Part shown: piece after piece, positions 1-4,983 of the stretch
Position numbering within the stretch: the stretch's first letter is position 1
Layout of the letters: every line of letters starts with the position of its first letter
NCBI GenBank assembly: GCA_011374735.1
Contig: DRPD01000189.1
Coordinates: 1 to 10,229 of the forward strand
Reading direction: 5' to 3'
DNA: 10,229 bases
DNA from: Thermopetrobacter sp.
GTDB lineage: Bacteria > Pseudomonadota > Alphaproteobacteria > Rhizobiales > Aestuariivirgaceae
The notes under the pieces: model-generated
Databases searched by the model: none
What the model was told of the DNA's origin: nothing
The model's input: only the letters and a program-made list of their open reading frames with translations
Made by a program: the position numbers and the translations under genes

Positions 1-2
1 GC

Positions 3-737
3 AAGCCGGCGGATGCCTATGCCCGGCCGGTGCGGCGCGCCGTGTTGACATCGGCCAAACCGAAAATCGCCCTCGTCATCGGCGGGCTGGGGCTGAACGC
101 CCGGCGCACGCGGGATGCCATCGAGATGCTGCCCGGCGTGGTGACGCTGGCTTTCGCGCCTTATGGCAAACGCCTGCAGGGGCTGATCAACGCCGCGCGG
201 GCCAACGGCCATGAGGTGCTGCTGGAGCTGCCGATGGAGCCGTGGGGCTATCCGTCGGTCAATCCGGGGCCGAAGACGTTGCTGGTGTCGGCGGGCGCGA
301 AGAACATTCCCAGCATGCGCTGGCTGATGGCCCGCGCGGCCGGCTACGTGGGGCTGATCAACTATGCCGGGCAACGCTTTCTGGCCAATGGCGAGGCGCT
401 GGCCCCGGTGCTGCACGAGGCGAAGCGGCGCGGGCTGGTGTTCATCGACAACGGCCGCGTGCCGCAGTCGCTGCTGGCCAATCTGGCGGCGGTGATCGGC
501 CTGCCGGCGGCCACCGCGCAGGTGCACATCGACGCGGTGGCCAAACGCGAGGCCATCCGGGCGAAACTGAAGGAGCTGGTGGCGCTGGCCGAACGGCGGG
601 GCCATGCCATCGGCGTCGGCGCGGCGTTCGACGCCACCGTGGAAGAGCTGGAATACTGGATCGACGCCATGCGCGCCTCGGGCAGGGTGCAATTCGTGCC
701 GGTGAGCGCCATCTTCAAGTTGCAGGGCCGCGGATGA
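3..737 (+). CDS. Divergent polysaccharide deacetylase family protein (5'-partial)
   Basis: The reading frame is open from the first bases of the window with no stop, so the true start lies to the left; 244 residues are visible. A GTG at 30 is in frame but sits inside the open frame and has no reason to be the start. The visible part matches the divergent polysaccharide deacetylase family (YibQ-like): a beta strand ending KIALVIGGLGLNARRT, then TLAFAPYG, a GHEVLLELPMEP motif, GLINYAGQRF, FIDNG near the middle, and a C-terminal segment ending in VQFVPVSAIF. These proteins resemble polysaccharide deacetylases and are thought to act in the cell envelope, but their substrate is unknown. The usual acidic pair after the first strand (IDDLG-like) reads IGGLG, so a canonical metal-dependent deacetylase reaction is doubtful. 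The stop codon overlaps the rppH start (ATGA), so the two are probably cotranscribed and translationally coupled. The N-terminal signal or anchor region cannot be seen. Confidence 0.9.
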   Translation, partial: KPADAYARPVRRAVLTSAKPKIALVIGGLGLNARRTRDAIEMLPGVVTLAFAPYGKRLQGLINAARANGHEVLLELPMEPWGYPSVNPGPKTLLVSAGAKNIPSMRWLMARAAGYVGLINYAGQRFLANGEALAPVLHEAKRRGLVFIDNGRVPQSLLANLAAVIGLPAATAQVHIDAVAKREAIRAKLKELVALAERRGHAIGVGAAFDATVEELEYWIDAMRASGRVQFVPVSAIFKLQGRG

Positions 738-1240
738 GCGGGCGCGGGCTGCCCTATCGCCCCTGCGTCGGCGTGGCGCTGTTCGATCGGCAAGGGCGGG
801 TGTGGGTCGGCAGGCGGGCCGACGCCCCCAATGACGAGGGCGAAGGCCACTGGTGGCAGATGCCGCAAGGCGGGATCGACGCGGGCGAAGACGCCGCCGC
901 CGCGGCGTTGCGCGAGTTGCGCGAGGAAACGGGCGTCAGCTCCGCAAGGATCGCCGCGGAAGTGCCCGGCTGGCTGATCTACGATCTGCCGGAACATCTC
1001 GTCGGCAAGGCCTGGGGCGGGAAGTATCGGGGCCAGAAGATGAAATGGTTCGCGGCGCGCTTCACCGGCGATGATGCGGAAATCGACCTCTCCGGGATCG
1101 GCCATGCGCCGGAATTCTCCGACTGGCGCTGGGAGGCGCTGGATCGTCTGCCCGATCTGGTGGTGCCGTTCAAGCGGCCGGTCTATCGGCAACTGGTGGC
1201 GGAGCTGAAGCGGCTGGGCTTCGGCGACGCCGCAATCTGA
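734..1240 (+). CDS. rppH: RNA pyrophosphohydrolase (Nudix hydrolase RppH)
   Basis: This 168-aa protein is a full-length Nudix hydrolase. It removes pyrophosphate from the 5' triphosphate end of mRNAs in the cytoplasm, which primes them for RNase E-type decay; related alphaproteobacterial enzymes also hydrolyse dinucleoside polyphosphates (IalA). The start PYRPCVGVALFD is typical of RppH. A complete Nudix box (GX5EX7REUXEEXGU) lies at residues 46-68, with G46, E52, R60, E61, E64, E65 and G67 all present. It is preceded by the RppH-type WWQMPQGGID and followed by GWLIYDLPEHL and YRGQKMKWF, which distinguish RppH from generic Nudix proteins. ATG 734 overlaps the TGA of the upstream deacetylase gene by the ATGA arrangement; a longer frame begins at 242 but is only a shadow inside the upstream gene. 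No clear terminator follows directly; the hairpin-rich element starts 44 bases downstream. Confidence 0.95.
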   Translation: MSGRGLPYRPCVGVALFDRQGRVWVGRRADAPNDEGEGHWWQMPQGGIDAGEDAAAAALRELREETGVSSARIAAEVPGWLIYDLPEHLVGKAWGGKYRGQKMKWFAARFTGDDAEIDLSGIGHAPEFSDWRWEALDRLPDLVVPFKRPVYRQLVAELKRLGFGDAAI

Positions 1241-1317
1241 CGCCCGGCCGCCGATGCGCCCCTTTCCATCTCCGCCCATCAAAAGGGGCTGTCCCAGATA
1301 ACGGGTTTGCTGTTTCA

Positions 1318-1392
1318 CGGGCTCATTGAATGTCAAGCACGGCCCTGCGGGCCGCCGCGAAGCGGTTTCATGCTTGACATTCAATGAGCCCG
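1318..1392. repeat. Perfect 22-bp inverted repeat (large hairpin)
   Basis: The arms at 1318-1339 and 1371-1392 are exact reverse complements over 22 bp, separated by 31 bases. The pairing resumes outside the arms after one mismatch (TTTC at 1313-1316 with GAAA at 1394-1397). The loop itself contains a small stem GGCCC-TGC-GGGCC (1341-1353) and CCGC/GCGG. Transcribed from the left, the stem is followed by CGCGAAAAAA; transcribed from the right, by a T-rich stretch. It could therefore act as a terminator for rppH or as a protein-binding hairpin of the element. Confidence 0.85.
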
Positions 1393-1406
1393 CGAAAAAA
1401 TGGCAA

Positions 1407-1444
1407 AGAAGCGCCAATGGCGAAAAGTCGCCATTGGCGCTTCT
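1407..1444. repeat. Perfect 17-bp inverted repeat (hairpin)
   Basis: The arm AGAAGCGCCAATGGCGA at 1407-1423 is repeated exactly as its reverse complement at 1428-1444, with a 4-base loop AAAG. It lies 14 bases to the right of the 22-bp hairpin and inside the MITE-like element. The perfect pairing over 17 bp with a tight loop is very unlikely by chance and suggests an RNA or DNA hairpin under selection, or a recent fold-back duplication. Confidence 0.85.
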
Positions 1445-1540
1445 CTCAATCCTTAATAAATCATGCTATCCAGATATTGAGAAATCATCATGATTTCAAT
1501 GATATGAAACGACACTGAGTGATTTATCCAGGACAGCCCC

Positions 1541-1580
1541 AAAATGAAGTGGGAGGGCTTCTGTTGCCAGGCGCCCTCCC
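1541..1580 (-). terminator. Probable Rho-independent terminator of ssrA
   Basis: On the minus strand GGGAGGGC (1580-1573) pairs with GCCCTCCC (1558-1551) across a 14-base loop, giving an 8-bp GC-rich stem. It is followed by ACTTCATTTT, an imperfect T-tract that ends exactly at the boundary of the MITE-like element. Its place just after the 3' part of the tmRNA precursor supports a terminator role; part of it could instead be an element of the tmRNA coding piece. Confidence 0.6.
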
Positions 1581-1642
1581 GAAGCCCCGCCCGGGCGGGC
1601 TTTACGCGCCCGGGACTTTATCGGTCGGTGTCTGGTGCCGCA

Positions 1643-1681
1643 TTACGCAGCGACAGCCACCGGAGCATAGTTGTCGTTGGC
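1643..1681 (-). other. tmRNA proteolysis-tag reading frame (ANDNYAPVAVAA)
   Basis: The resume codon is probably GCC at 1681-1679, followed by codons for NDNYAPVAVAA and a TAA stop at 1645-1643. The AND(N) beginning and the hydrophobic AVAA ending match known alphaproteobacterial tags, the C-terminal AA being the determinant recognised by ClpXP-type proteases. This frame is part of the RNA and not an independent protein gene. Confidence 0.93.
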
Positions 1682-1769
1682 AACTATTGCAGTTCGGACC
1701 GTTACGGCGGTACCACAACCGGGCGAAAGGCACGTCCTTTCTCCACCCCGTCGAAACTGTTTCGCCCCC

Positions 1770-1832
1770 ATCAGATGCGCCGTCGTTGTCGGGTCGGCGT
1801 GCACGGGCCTCATGTGGCCCAGGCGGCGCATG
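1770..1832 (-). other. Intervening segment between the tmRNA acceptor and coding pieces
   Basis: These 63 bases lie between the CCA 3' end of the acceptor piece and the GGGGGCG 5' end of the coding piece, and are expected to be cut out during maturation to give a two-piece RNA. The segment begins CATGCGCCG and ends CGGCGCATCTGAT, so ATGCGCCG and CGGCGCAT form a perfect 8-bp helix that would close the loop directly beside the acceptor stem. A second stem GGGCC/GGCCC lies inside it. The cut positions are inferred from the tRNA-like ends. Confidence 0.8.
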
Positions 1833-1920
1833 TGGTGGAGGCGCCGGGTACTGCCCCCGGGTCCGGGGTGGATATTGCGACGGCCGTTTATCGCCATAGT
1901 CCGGTTGCCCGGACGGGACA

Positions 1921-1949
1921 TATATAGGATATTGCGCGCGTCATTCCAA
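1921..1949 (-). promoter_or_regulatory. Sigma70-type promoter of ssrA
   Basis: On the minus strand TTGGAA (1949-1944) and TATATA (1926-1921) are separated by exactly 17 bp. Transcription would begin about 1914, where the RNA would open with a stem GTCCGG-GCAA-CCGGAC capped by a GNRA-type loop (1914-1899). The box overlaps the AAGGA in front of the divergent channel gene, and TATATA is self-complementary, so it could also serve as a -10 for the plus strand. Confidence 0.7.
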
Positions 1950-1965
1950 GGATGCGCCGCCGAAC

Positions 1966-2766
1966 ATGGCTTCGACTCGCGACAGAACCGGCCCGCAAGA
2001 AGCCCCATTGCAGCGCGCCGTGCGGCTGCTCTATGAGGGGCGCTCGCAGCGCGCCCGCTGGTTCCGTTATGGCCTGCTGGGGCTGGACGTGTTCACGGTG
2101 GCCTTCTTCATCGCCGCCTCCATGGTGCACACCGCCGCCTGGATGCGGCCCGTCGAACTGGCGCTGCTCGCCTACGTGGCGGTGGATTTCTGCATCCGGC
2201 TGTGGATCAGCGACAACCGCCGCCGTTATCTGTTGCAGATCGCCACCATCGCCGATGTGGTGGTCATCGTCTCGCTGGTGGTGGAGCTGGCGGTGGAAAA
2301 CCTCGCCTTCCTGCGCATCCTGCGGGCGCTGCGCCTGCTGCGCTCCTATCACGTGCTGGGCGACCTGAAGCGCCGCTTCGGCTTCGTGCGGCGCCATGAG
2401 CAGGTGATCCTGGCGGCGGTCAATCTGATCGTCTTCATCCTCGTCGTCACCGCCGCCGTCTACACCTTTCAGCACCCGGTCAATCCGGCCATCGGCAACT
2501 ACATCGACGCGCTGTATTTCACCGTCACCACCCTGACCACGGTGGGCTATGGCGACGTGACGCTGACCGGCGCGTCGGGGCGGCTGCTGGCCATTCTCAT
2601 CATGGTGCTGGGCGTGGCGCTGTTCCTGCGCCTCGCCCAGTCGGTGTTCCGCGCCTCCAAGGTGCGGGTGAAGTGCGCCCGATGCGGGCTTTATGAGCAC
2701 GACGCGGACGCCAGCCACTGCAAGCATTGCGGGGCGGTGATCCACATCCCGACGGCGGGGGATTGA
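1966..2766 (+). CDS. Voltage-gated-type potassium channel with C-terminal zinc ribbon
   Basis: This 266-aa inner-membrane protein has six predicted membrane segments. S1 to S3 are near residues 33-55, 62-80 and 91-110, and a voltage-sensor-like S4 carries arginines at 117, 120, 123 and 126. S5 is at about 146-166 and S6 at about 206-225. The pore helix and filter read TLTTVGYGD (189-197), the potassium selectivity signature, so it should form a tetrameric K+ channel. After S6 the chain ends in a short cytoplasmic tail with CARC (237-240) and CKHC (252-255), a zinc-ribbon-like pair of knuckles; there is no RCK/TrkA domain. ATG 1966 is preceded by AAGGA (1948-1952) at a rather long 13-base spacing. 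The gene diverges from ssrA and is convergent with the PEBP gene. The ion selectivity is secure from the filter; the physiological role and the function of the zinc ribbon are unknown. Confidence 0.9.
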   Translation: MASTRDRTGPQEAPLQRAVRLLYEGRSQRARWFRYGLLGLDVFTVAFFIAASMVHTAAWMRPVELALLAYVAVDFCIRLWISDNRRRYLLQIATIADVVVIVSLVVELAVENLAFLRILRALRLLRSYHVLGDLKRRFGFVRRHEQVILAAVNLIVFILVVTAAVYTFQHPVNPAIGNYIDALYFTVTTLTTVGYGDVTLTGASGRLLAILIMVLGVALFLRLAQSVFRASKVRVKCARCGLYEHDADASHCKHCGAVIHIPTAGD

Positions 2767-2797
2767 GCGCCCCGCCGCCGGGCAGTCCGCCCGCCGT

Positions 2798-3298
2798 TCA
2801 GGCCACCTTCTTTTTCTTCTCCTGCTTGCGGTAGGTGCCCATGTGCTCCGCGGTATCGACGATGTGGCCTTCCATGGCCTTCAGCAGCTCGTCCTTGGTC
2901 ATCGGCTCATCGGGCAAAGTGGTGTCCAGCGCGTAGAGCTTGAAGTAGTAGCGATGCCGGCCGATCGGCGGGCAGGGGCCGCCGTAACCGGTGTTCTTCC
3001 AGTCGTTGATGCCTTCCACGCTGCCGGCCGGCATGTCCTTGCCCGAGGCCCCCCTGGCCAGCTTGAACGGATGCAGCGGCTTGTCCGGCAGCGGCAGGTT
3101 GTGCACCACCCAGTGCACGTAGACCATCTTCGGCGCGGCCGGATCGGGGGCGTCAGGGTCATCGACGATCAGCGCCAGGCTTTTGGCGCGGCCGGGCACC
3201 CCTTCCCAGATCAGCGGCGGCGAGACGTCCTCGCCCTCGCAGGTGTATTGGGACGGGATGGTGGTTCCATAGGCGAAATCGGGCGAATAGATACGCAT
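2798..3298 (-). CDS. YbhB/YbcL family PEBP (Raf kinase inhibitor-like) protein
   Basis: This 166-aa protein belongs to the phosphatidylethanolamine-binding protein superfamily, bacterial YbhB/YbcL branch. Family hallmarks seen are SPPLIWEGVP (26-35), the ligand-pocket motif DDPDAP (46-51), VHWVVHNLP (61-69), and GYGGPCPPIGRHRYYFKLYALD (104 onward), in the usual order and spacing. Bacterial members are cytoplasmic or periplasmic and have no settled substrate; here no signal peptide is visible, so a cytoplasmic location is likely. The tail ends in a run of lysines (KQEKKKKVA). The start is set at ATG 3298 because GGGAGGA lies four bases upstream and homologues begin close to the MRIYSPDF segment; the frame stays open to 3508 but that extension has no family resemblance. 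An AT-rich -10-like TATATT lies about 45 bases upstream. It is divergent from the DUF2853 gene. Confidence 0.92.
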   Translation of the reverse strand: MRIYSPDFAYGTTIPSQYTCEGEDVSPPLIWEGVPGRAKSLALIVDDPDAPDPAAPKMVYVHWVVHNLPLPDKPLHPFKLARGASGKDMPAGSVEGINDWKNTGYGGPCPPIGRHRYYFKLYALDTTLPDEPMTKDELLKAMEGHIVDTAEHMGTYRKQEKKKKVA

Positions 3299-3332
3299 GG
3301 CATCCTCCCAGTCTGATCGAATCTCCGTTCGC

Positions 3333-3417
3333 TCCGTTACATAATATAGGGGCGGCGGAATCTTATTCACAGCCCGCCCGGGTGCGTTTTTGCATCCCCA
3401 TGATGTTTCCGTTACAT
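3333..3417. repeat. Pair of 10-bp direct repeats in a divergent promoter region
   Basis: TCCGTTACAT occurs at 3333-3342 and again at 3408-3417, 75 bp apart, in the 191-bp gap between the PEBP gene and the DUF2853 gene. The first copy overlaps the likely -10 region of the minus-strand gene and the second overlaps the -10 of the plus-strand gene. The placement suggests a shared operator, but coincidence is possible at this length. Confidence 0.4.
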
Positions 3418-3418
3418 T
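3390..3418 (+). promoter_or_regulatory. Sigma70-type promoter for the DUF2853 gene
   Basis: TTGCAT (3390-3395) and TACATT (3413-3418) are separated by exactly 17 bp, with four of six and five of six bases matching the housekeeping consensus. Transcription would start near 3425, leaving a leader of about 65 bases before ATG 3490. Confidence 0.6.
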
Positions 3419-3489
3419 CCCGTCTGGCGGTCCCTGACACAGGGGGCGCGCGAGACCAATGGGACCGAAACAAGCAGGGGTGAAGTCAG

Positions 3490-3810
3490 ATGGCTGACAT
3501 TTCCGCACATATCGAGGACGTGAAACGTTATGATTCGTCGCCGGACGAGGCGGCGGTGGCCGGCATCGTGAAGTATCTGGGCATCGCGCTGCGTTCGCGT
3601 GACGCGTCGCTGGTGTCGTGCTCCGACGATACCGAGCTGGAGCGGGTGCGCGGCGGCTTTTGCAAAAAGAAGCTGGGCATGGGCCCCGACGAGGCGGCGG
3701 CCGCGGTGCAGAAGGTGTGCGAGCAGATGAAGGGCGACCGCAACAAGAAGCGCGTCACCTTCTACTATCTGCTGGCCAGGAACGCCGGCAAGCTGAGCGC
3801 CGTGGCCTGA
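3490..3810 (+). CDS. DUF2853 family protein
   Basis: This 106-aa protein matches the DUF2853 family of small, probably helical, soluble proteins with no established function. Recognisable parts are an N-terminal helix region, the ACSD-like segment VSCSDDTELERVR (about residues 42-54), FCKKKLGM, an alternating charged and hydrophobic helix VQKVCEQMKGDRNKKRVTFYYLLA, and a short C-terminal tail. No signal peptide or membrane segment is present, so it should be cytoplasmic. ATG 3490 follows a purine-rich AGGGGTGA at a usable distance. It has its own promoter upstream and a terminator downstream, so it is probably monocistronic. Family assignment is from recalled motif resemblance; function remains unknown. 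Confidence 0.85.
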   Translation: MADISAHIEDVKRYDSSPDEAAVAGIVKYLGIALRSRDASLVSCSDDTELERVRGGFCKKKLGMGPDEAAAAVQKVCEQMKGDRNKKRVTFYYLLARNAGKLSAVA

Positions 3811-3838
3811 TCCGAAGGCCGACCATCCACAGGATTTG

Positions 3839-3868
3839 CGCCCGGTCTCATGGCCGGGCGTATTTTCT
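3839..3868 (+). terminator. Rho-independent terminator after the DUF2853 gene
   Basis: CGCCCGG (3839-3845) pairs with CCGGGCG (3854-3860) over an 8-base loop, giving a perfect 7-bp GC stem followed by TATTTTCT. It lies 28 bases after the stop codon and 53 bases before the thyA start, so it should separate the two transcription units. Confidence 0.75.
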
Positions 3869-3921
3869 GGCCGACGTGCTATGCTGCGCGCATCGGGCAA
3901 ACGCTTATCGGTTGAGACGTC

Positions 3922-4716
3922 ATGCGGCAGTATCTCGATCTCATGCGGCGCATCCTCGATGAAGGGGTGCGCAAGGACGACCGCACCGGCACCGGCACCC
4001 TCAGCGTGTTCGGCCACCAGATGCGGTTCGATCTGGGCGACGGCTTTCCGCTGCTGACCACCAAGAAGCTGCATGTGCGCTCCATCTTCCATGAGCTGCT
4101 GTGGTTCCTGCGCGGCGACACCAACATCCGCTGGCTCAACGAGCGCAAGGTGACGATCTGGGACGAATGGGCCGACGAGAACGGCGATCTGGGGCCCGTC
4201 TATGGCGCGCAGTGGCGCTCATGGCCGGCCGGCGACGGTTCCACGGTGGATCAGATCGCCCGGGTGATCGAAGAGATTCGCACCAATCCCGATTCGCGGC
4301 GGCTGATCGTCTCGGCGTGGAACGTCGCCGATCTGCCGAAGATGGCGCTGCCGCCGTGCCACCTGCTGTTTCAGTTTCATGTCGCCGACGGGCGGTTGTC
4401 GTGCCAGCTCTACCAGCGTTCCGCCGACGTGTTCCTGGGCGTGCCGTTCAACATCGCCTCCTACGCCCTGCTCACCCACATGATCGCCCATGTCACCGGC
4501 CTGAAGCCCGGGGAATTCGTGCACACCCTGGGCGATGCGCATCTGTATCTCAATCATCTCGATCAGGCGCGCGAGCAATTGCGGCGCGACCCGCGCCCCC
4601 TGCCGCGCCTGAGGCTGGCGCGCGAGGTGACGGACATCGACGATTTCGTCTTCGAGGACTTCGTGATCACGGGTTACGATCCGCATCCGCACATCAGGGC
4701 CGAGGTGGCGGTGTGA
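3922..4716 (+). CDS. thyA: Thymidylate synthase
   Basis: ThyA makes dTMP from dUMP, using 5,10-methylenetetrahydrofolate as both carbon donor and reductant and releasing dihydrofolate; it works as a cytoplasmic dimer. The protein is 264 aa, the same length as the Escherichia coli enzyme. Signature parts are [19 protein letters not shown] with the phosphate-binding arginine (R21), [28 protein letters not shown], the second-subunit arginines [11 protein letters not shown], the nucleophile C146 in [31 protein letters not shown], and HLYLNHLDQ. No strong Shine-Dalgarno sequence precedes ATG 3922 (only GTTGAGA nearby), but the start matches the family exactly. Its stop nearly touches the next small ORF, and folA follows, so the dihydrofolate it makes is regenerated by a neighbour in the same likely operon. 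Confidence 0.98.
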   Translation: MRQYLDLMRRILDEGVRKDDRTGTGTLSVFGHQMRFDLGDGFPLLTTKKLHVRSIFHELLWFLRGDTNIRWLNERKVTIWDEWADENGDLGPVYGAQWRSWPAGDGSTVDQIARVIEEIRTNPDSRRLIVSAWNVADLPKMALPPCHLLFQFHVADGRLSCQLYQRSADVFLGVPFNIASYALLTHMIAHVTGLKPGEFVHTLGDAHLYLNHLDQAREQLRRDPRPLPRLRLAREVTDIDDFVFEDFVITGYDPHPHIRAEVAV

Positions 4717-4718
4717 CG

Positions 4719-4961
4719 ATGAAATACTGGCTGGTGGTCCATATTCTGCTCAATGGCGTCTGGACGCCGGGCGCGCAGGTGAAGCCGGCCGGCTGGCACC
4801 CCAGGGTCTACCCTTCGCTGGCCGAATGCGAAAGGCGCCGGGCCTTCGCCATGAAGGCGGTGAAGGGGGTGTCAAAGGCGGAATCGAAATGGTTCTGCAC
4901 CCGCACCCCCGATGCGCCGCTGGCGGCGCTGGAGGAAGAGGCGCGGGCGCGCCGGCGTTGA
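4719..4961 (+). CDS. Hypothetical 80-aa protein between thyA and folA
   Basis: I do not recognise a named family. The ORF starts at ATG 4719, two bases after the thyA stop, with GAGGTGG (4702-4708) as a plausible ribosome-binding site; a GTG at 4713 overlapping the thyA stop is an alternative. The protein begins with a short hydrophobic stretch (MKYWLVVHILLNGVW), followed by W26, a segment PSLAECERRRAFA and a second cysteine in KWFCTRTP, then a charged C-terminus rich in E and R. The first and third features resemble small alphaproteobacterial proteins annotated as hypothetical with a YxSxxxCExxR pattern. The two cysteines (37 and 60) could pair if the N-terminus is an export signal, though it is short for one. 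Spacing suggests cotranscription with thyA and folA. Confidence 0.7.
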   Translation: MKYWLVVHILLNGVWTPGAQVKPAGWHPRVYPSLAECERRRAFAMKAVKGVSKAESKWFCTRTPDAPLAALEEEARARRR

Positions 4962-4983
4962 GGGGCATTGAGAGGAGGAAACG

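Larger units (their letters stand above)
1285..1540. mobile_element. 256-bp MITE-like non-autonomous insertion element
   Basis: The two ends are near-perfect inverted repeats of 17 bp: the left end reads GGGGCTGTCCCAGATAA and the inverted right end GGGGCTGTCCTGGATAA (15 of 17 identical). The element is flanked on both sides by AAAA (1281-1284 and 1541-1544), which could be a 4-bp target duplication. The interior has no gene but holds two large perfect hairpins (1318-1392 and 1407-1444), a small palindrome (1481-1497), and a right-hand part (about 1445-1530) far richer in A and T than the surrounding chromosome. Size, termini, flanking repeat and absence of coding capacity fit a miniature inverted-repeat element or a deletion derivative of an insertion sequence. 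I cannot name the parent IS family with confidence. It lies between rppH and the 3' end of ssrA. Confidence 0.7.
1551..1914 (-). ncRNA. ssrA: Transfer-messenger RNA, permuted two-piece form (alpha-tmRNA precursor)
   Basis: tmRNA rescues stalled ribosomes by acting first as an alanyl-tRNA and then as an mRNA that adds a degradation tag, working with SmpB. The gene is circularly permuted, as known for alphaproteobacteria: the 3' (acceptor) half comes first, ending CGCCTCC-A-CCA at 1843-1833, then an intervening segment, then the 5' (coding) half beginning GGGGGCG at 1769-1763. These two heptamers pair as the 7-bp acceptor stem (one G-U). The conserved GTTTCGACGGGG follows, and GGGGTGGA (1749-1742) pairs perfectly with TCCACCCC (1872-1865) as helix P2, joining the two pieces. 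A T-arm-like stem CCGGG/CCCGG lies at 1860-1844. The tag frame at 1681-1643 reads ANDNYAPVAVAA then TAA. An 8-bp stem (1614-1607 with 1597-1590) lies near the end of the coding piece. The 5' end is set from the promoter and the 3' end from the terminator stem; exact mature ends are not visible. Confidence 0.96.

Noticed and set aside
362..1417. Long minus-strand open frame (351 codons) opposite the deacetylase and rppH genes
   Set aside because: It lies opposite two well-supported genes, has low-complexity P/R/A-rich composition and no recognisable domain, and its N-terminal part runs through the hairpin element. It is a high-GC shadow frame.
1318..1444. The paired hairpins as a CRISPR array or retron-like RNA
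   Set aside because: There are no regularly spaced direct repeats and no cas or reverse transcriptase gene nearby. Inverted repeats inside an element with matching termini are the simpler reading.
1519..2036. Several open frames on both strands across 1519-2036
   Set aside because: They cover the tmRNA gene and its promoter. The RNA structure and tag explain the sequence, and none of the frames has a domain.
1888..2745. Minus-strand open frame opposite the potassium channel gene
   Set aside because: It is His/Gln/Asp-rich, as expected for the complement of a membrane-protein gene, and the plus-strand channel has clear motifs.
2767..2797. CGGGC-AGTCC-GCCCG hairpin as a bidirectional terminator between the channel and PEBP genes
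   Set aside because: The stem is only 5 bp and has no T-tract on either side, so it cannot be supported in such GC-rich DNA.
3299..3508. N-terminal extension of the PEBP protein to 3508
   Set aside because: The extension has no family resemblance, overlaps the promoter and start of the divergent DUF2853 gene, and a good ribosome-binding site precedes ATG 3298.
3880..3885. TATGCT as a -10 box for thyA
   Set aside because: No acceptable -35 sequence lies at the proper spacing, so the promoter of thyA could not be placed.
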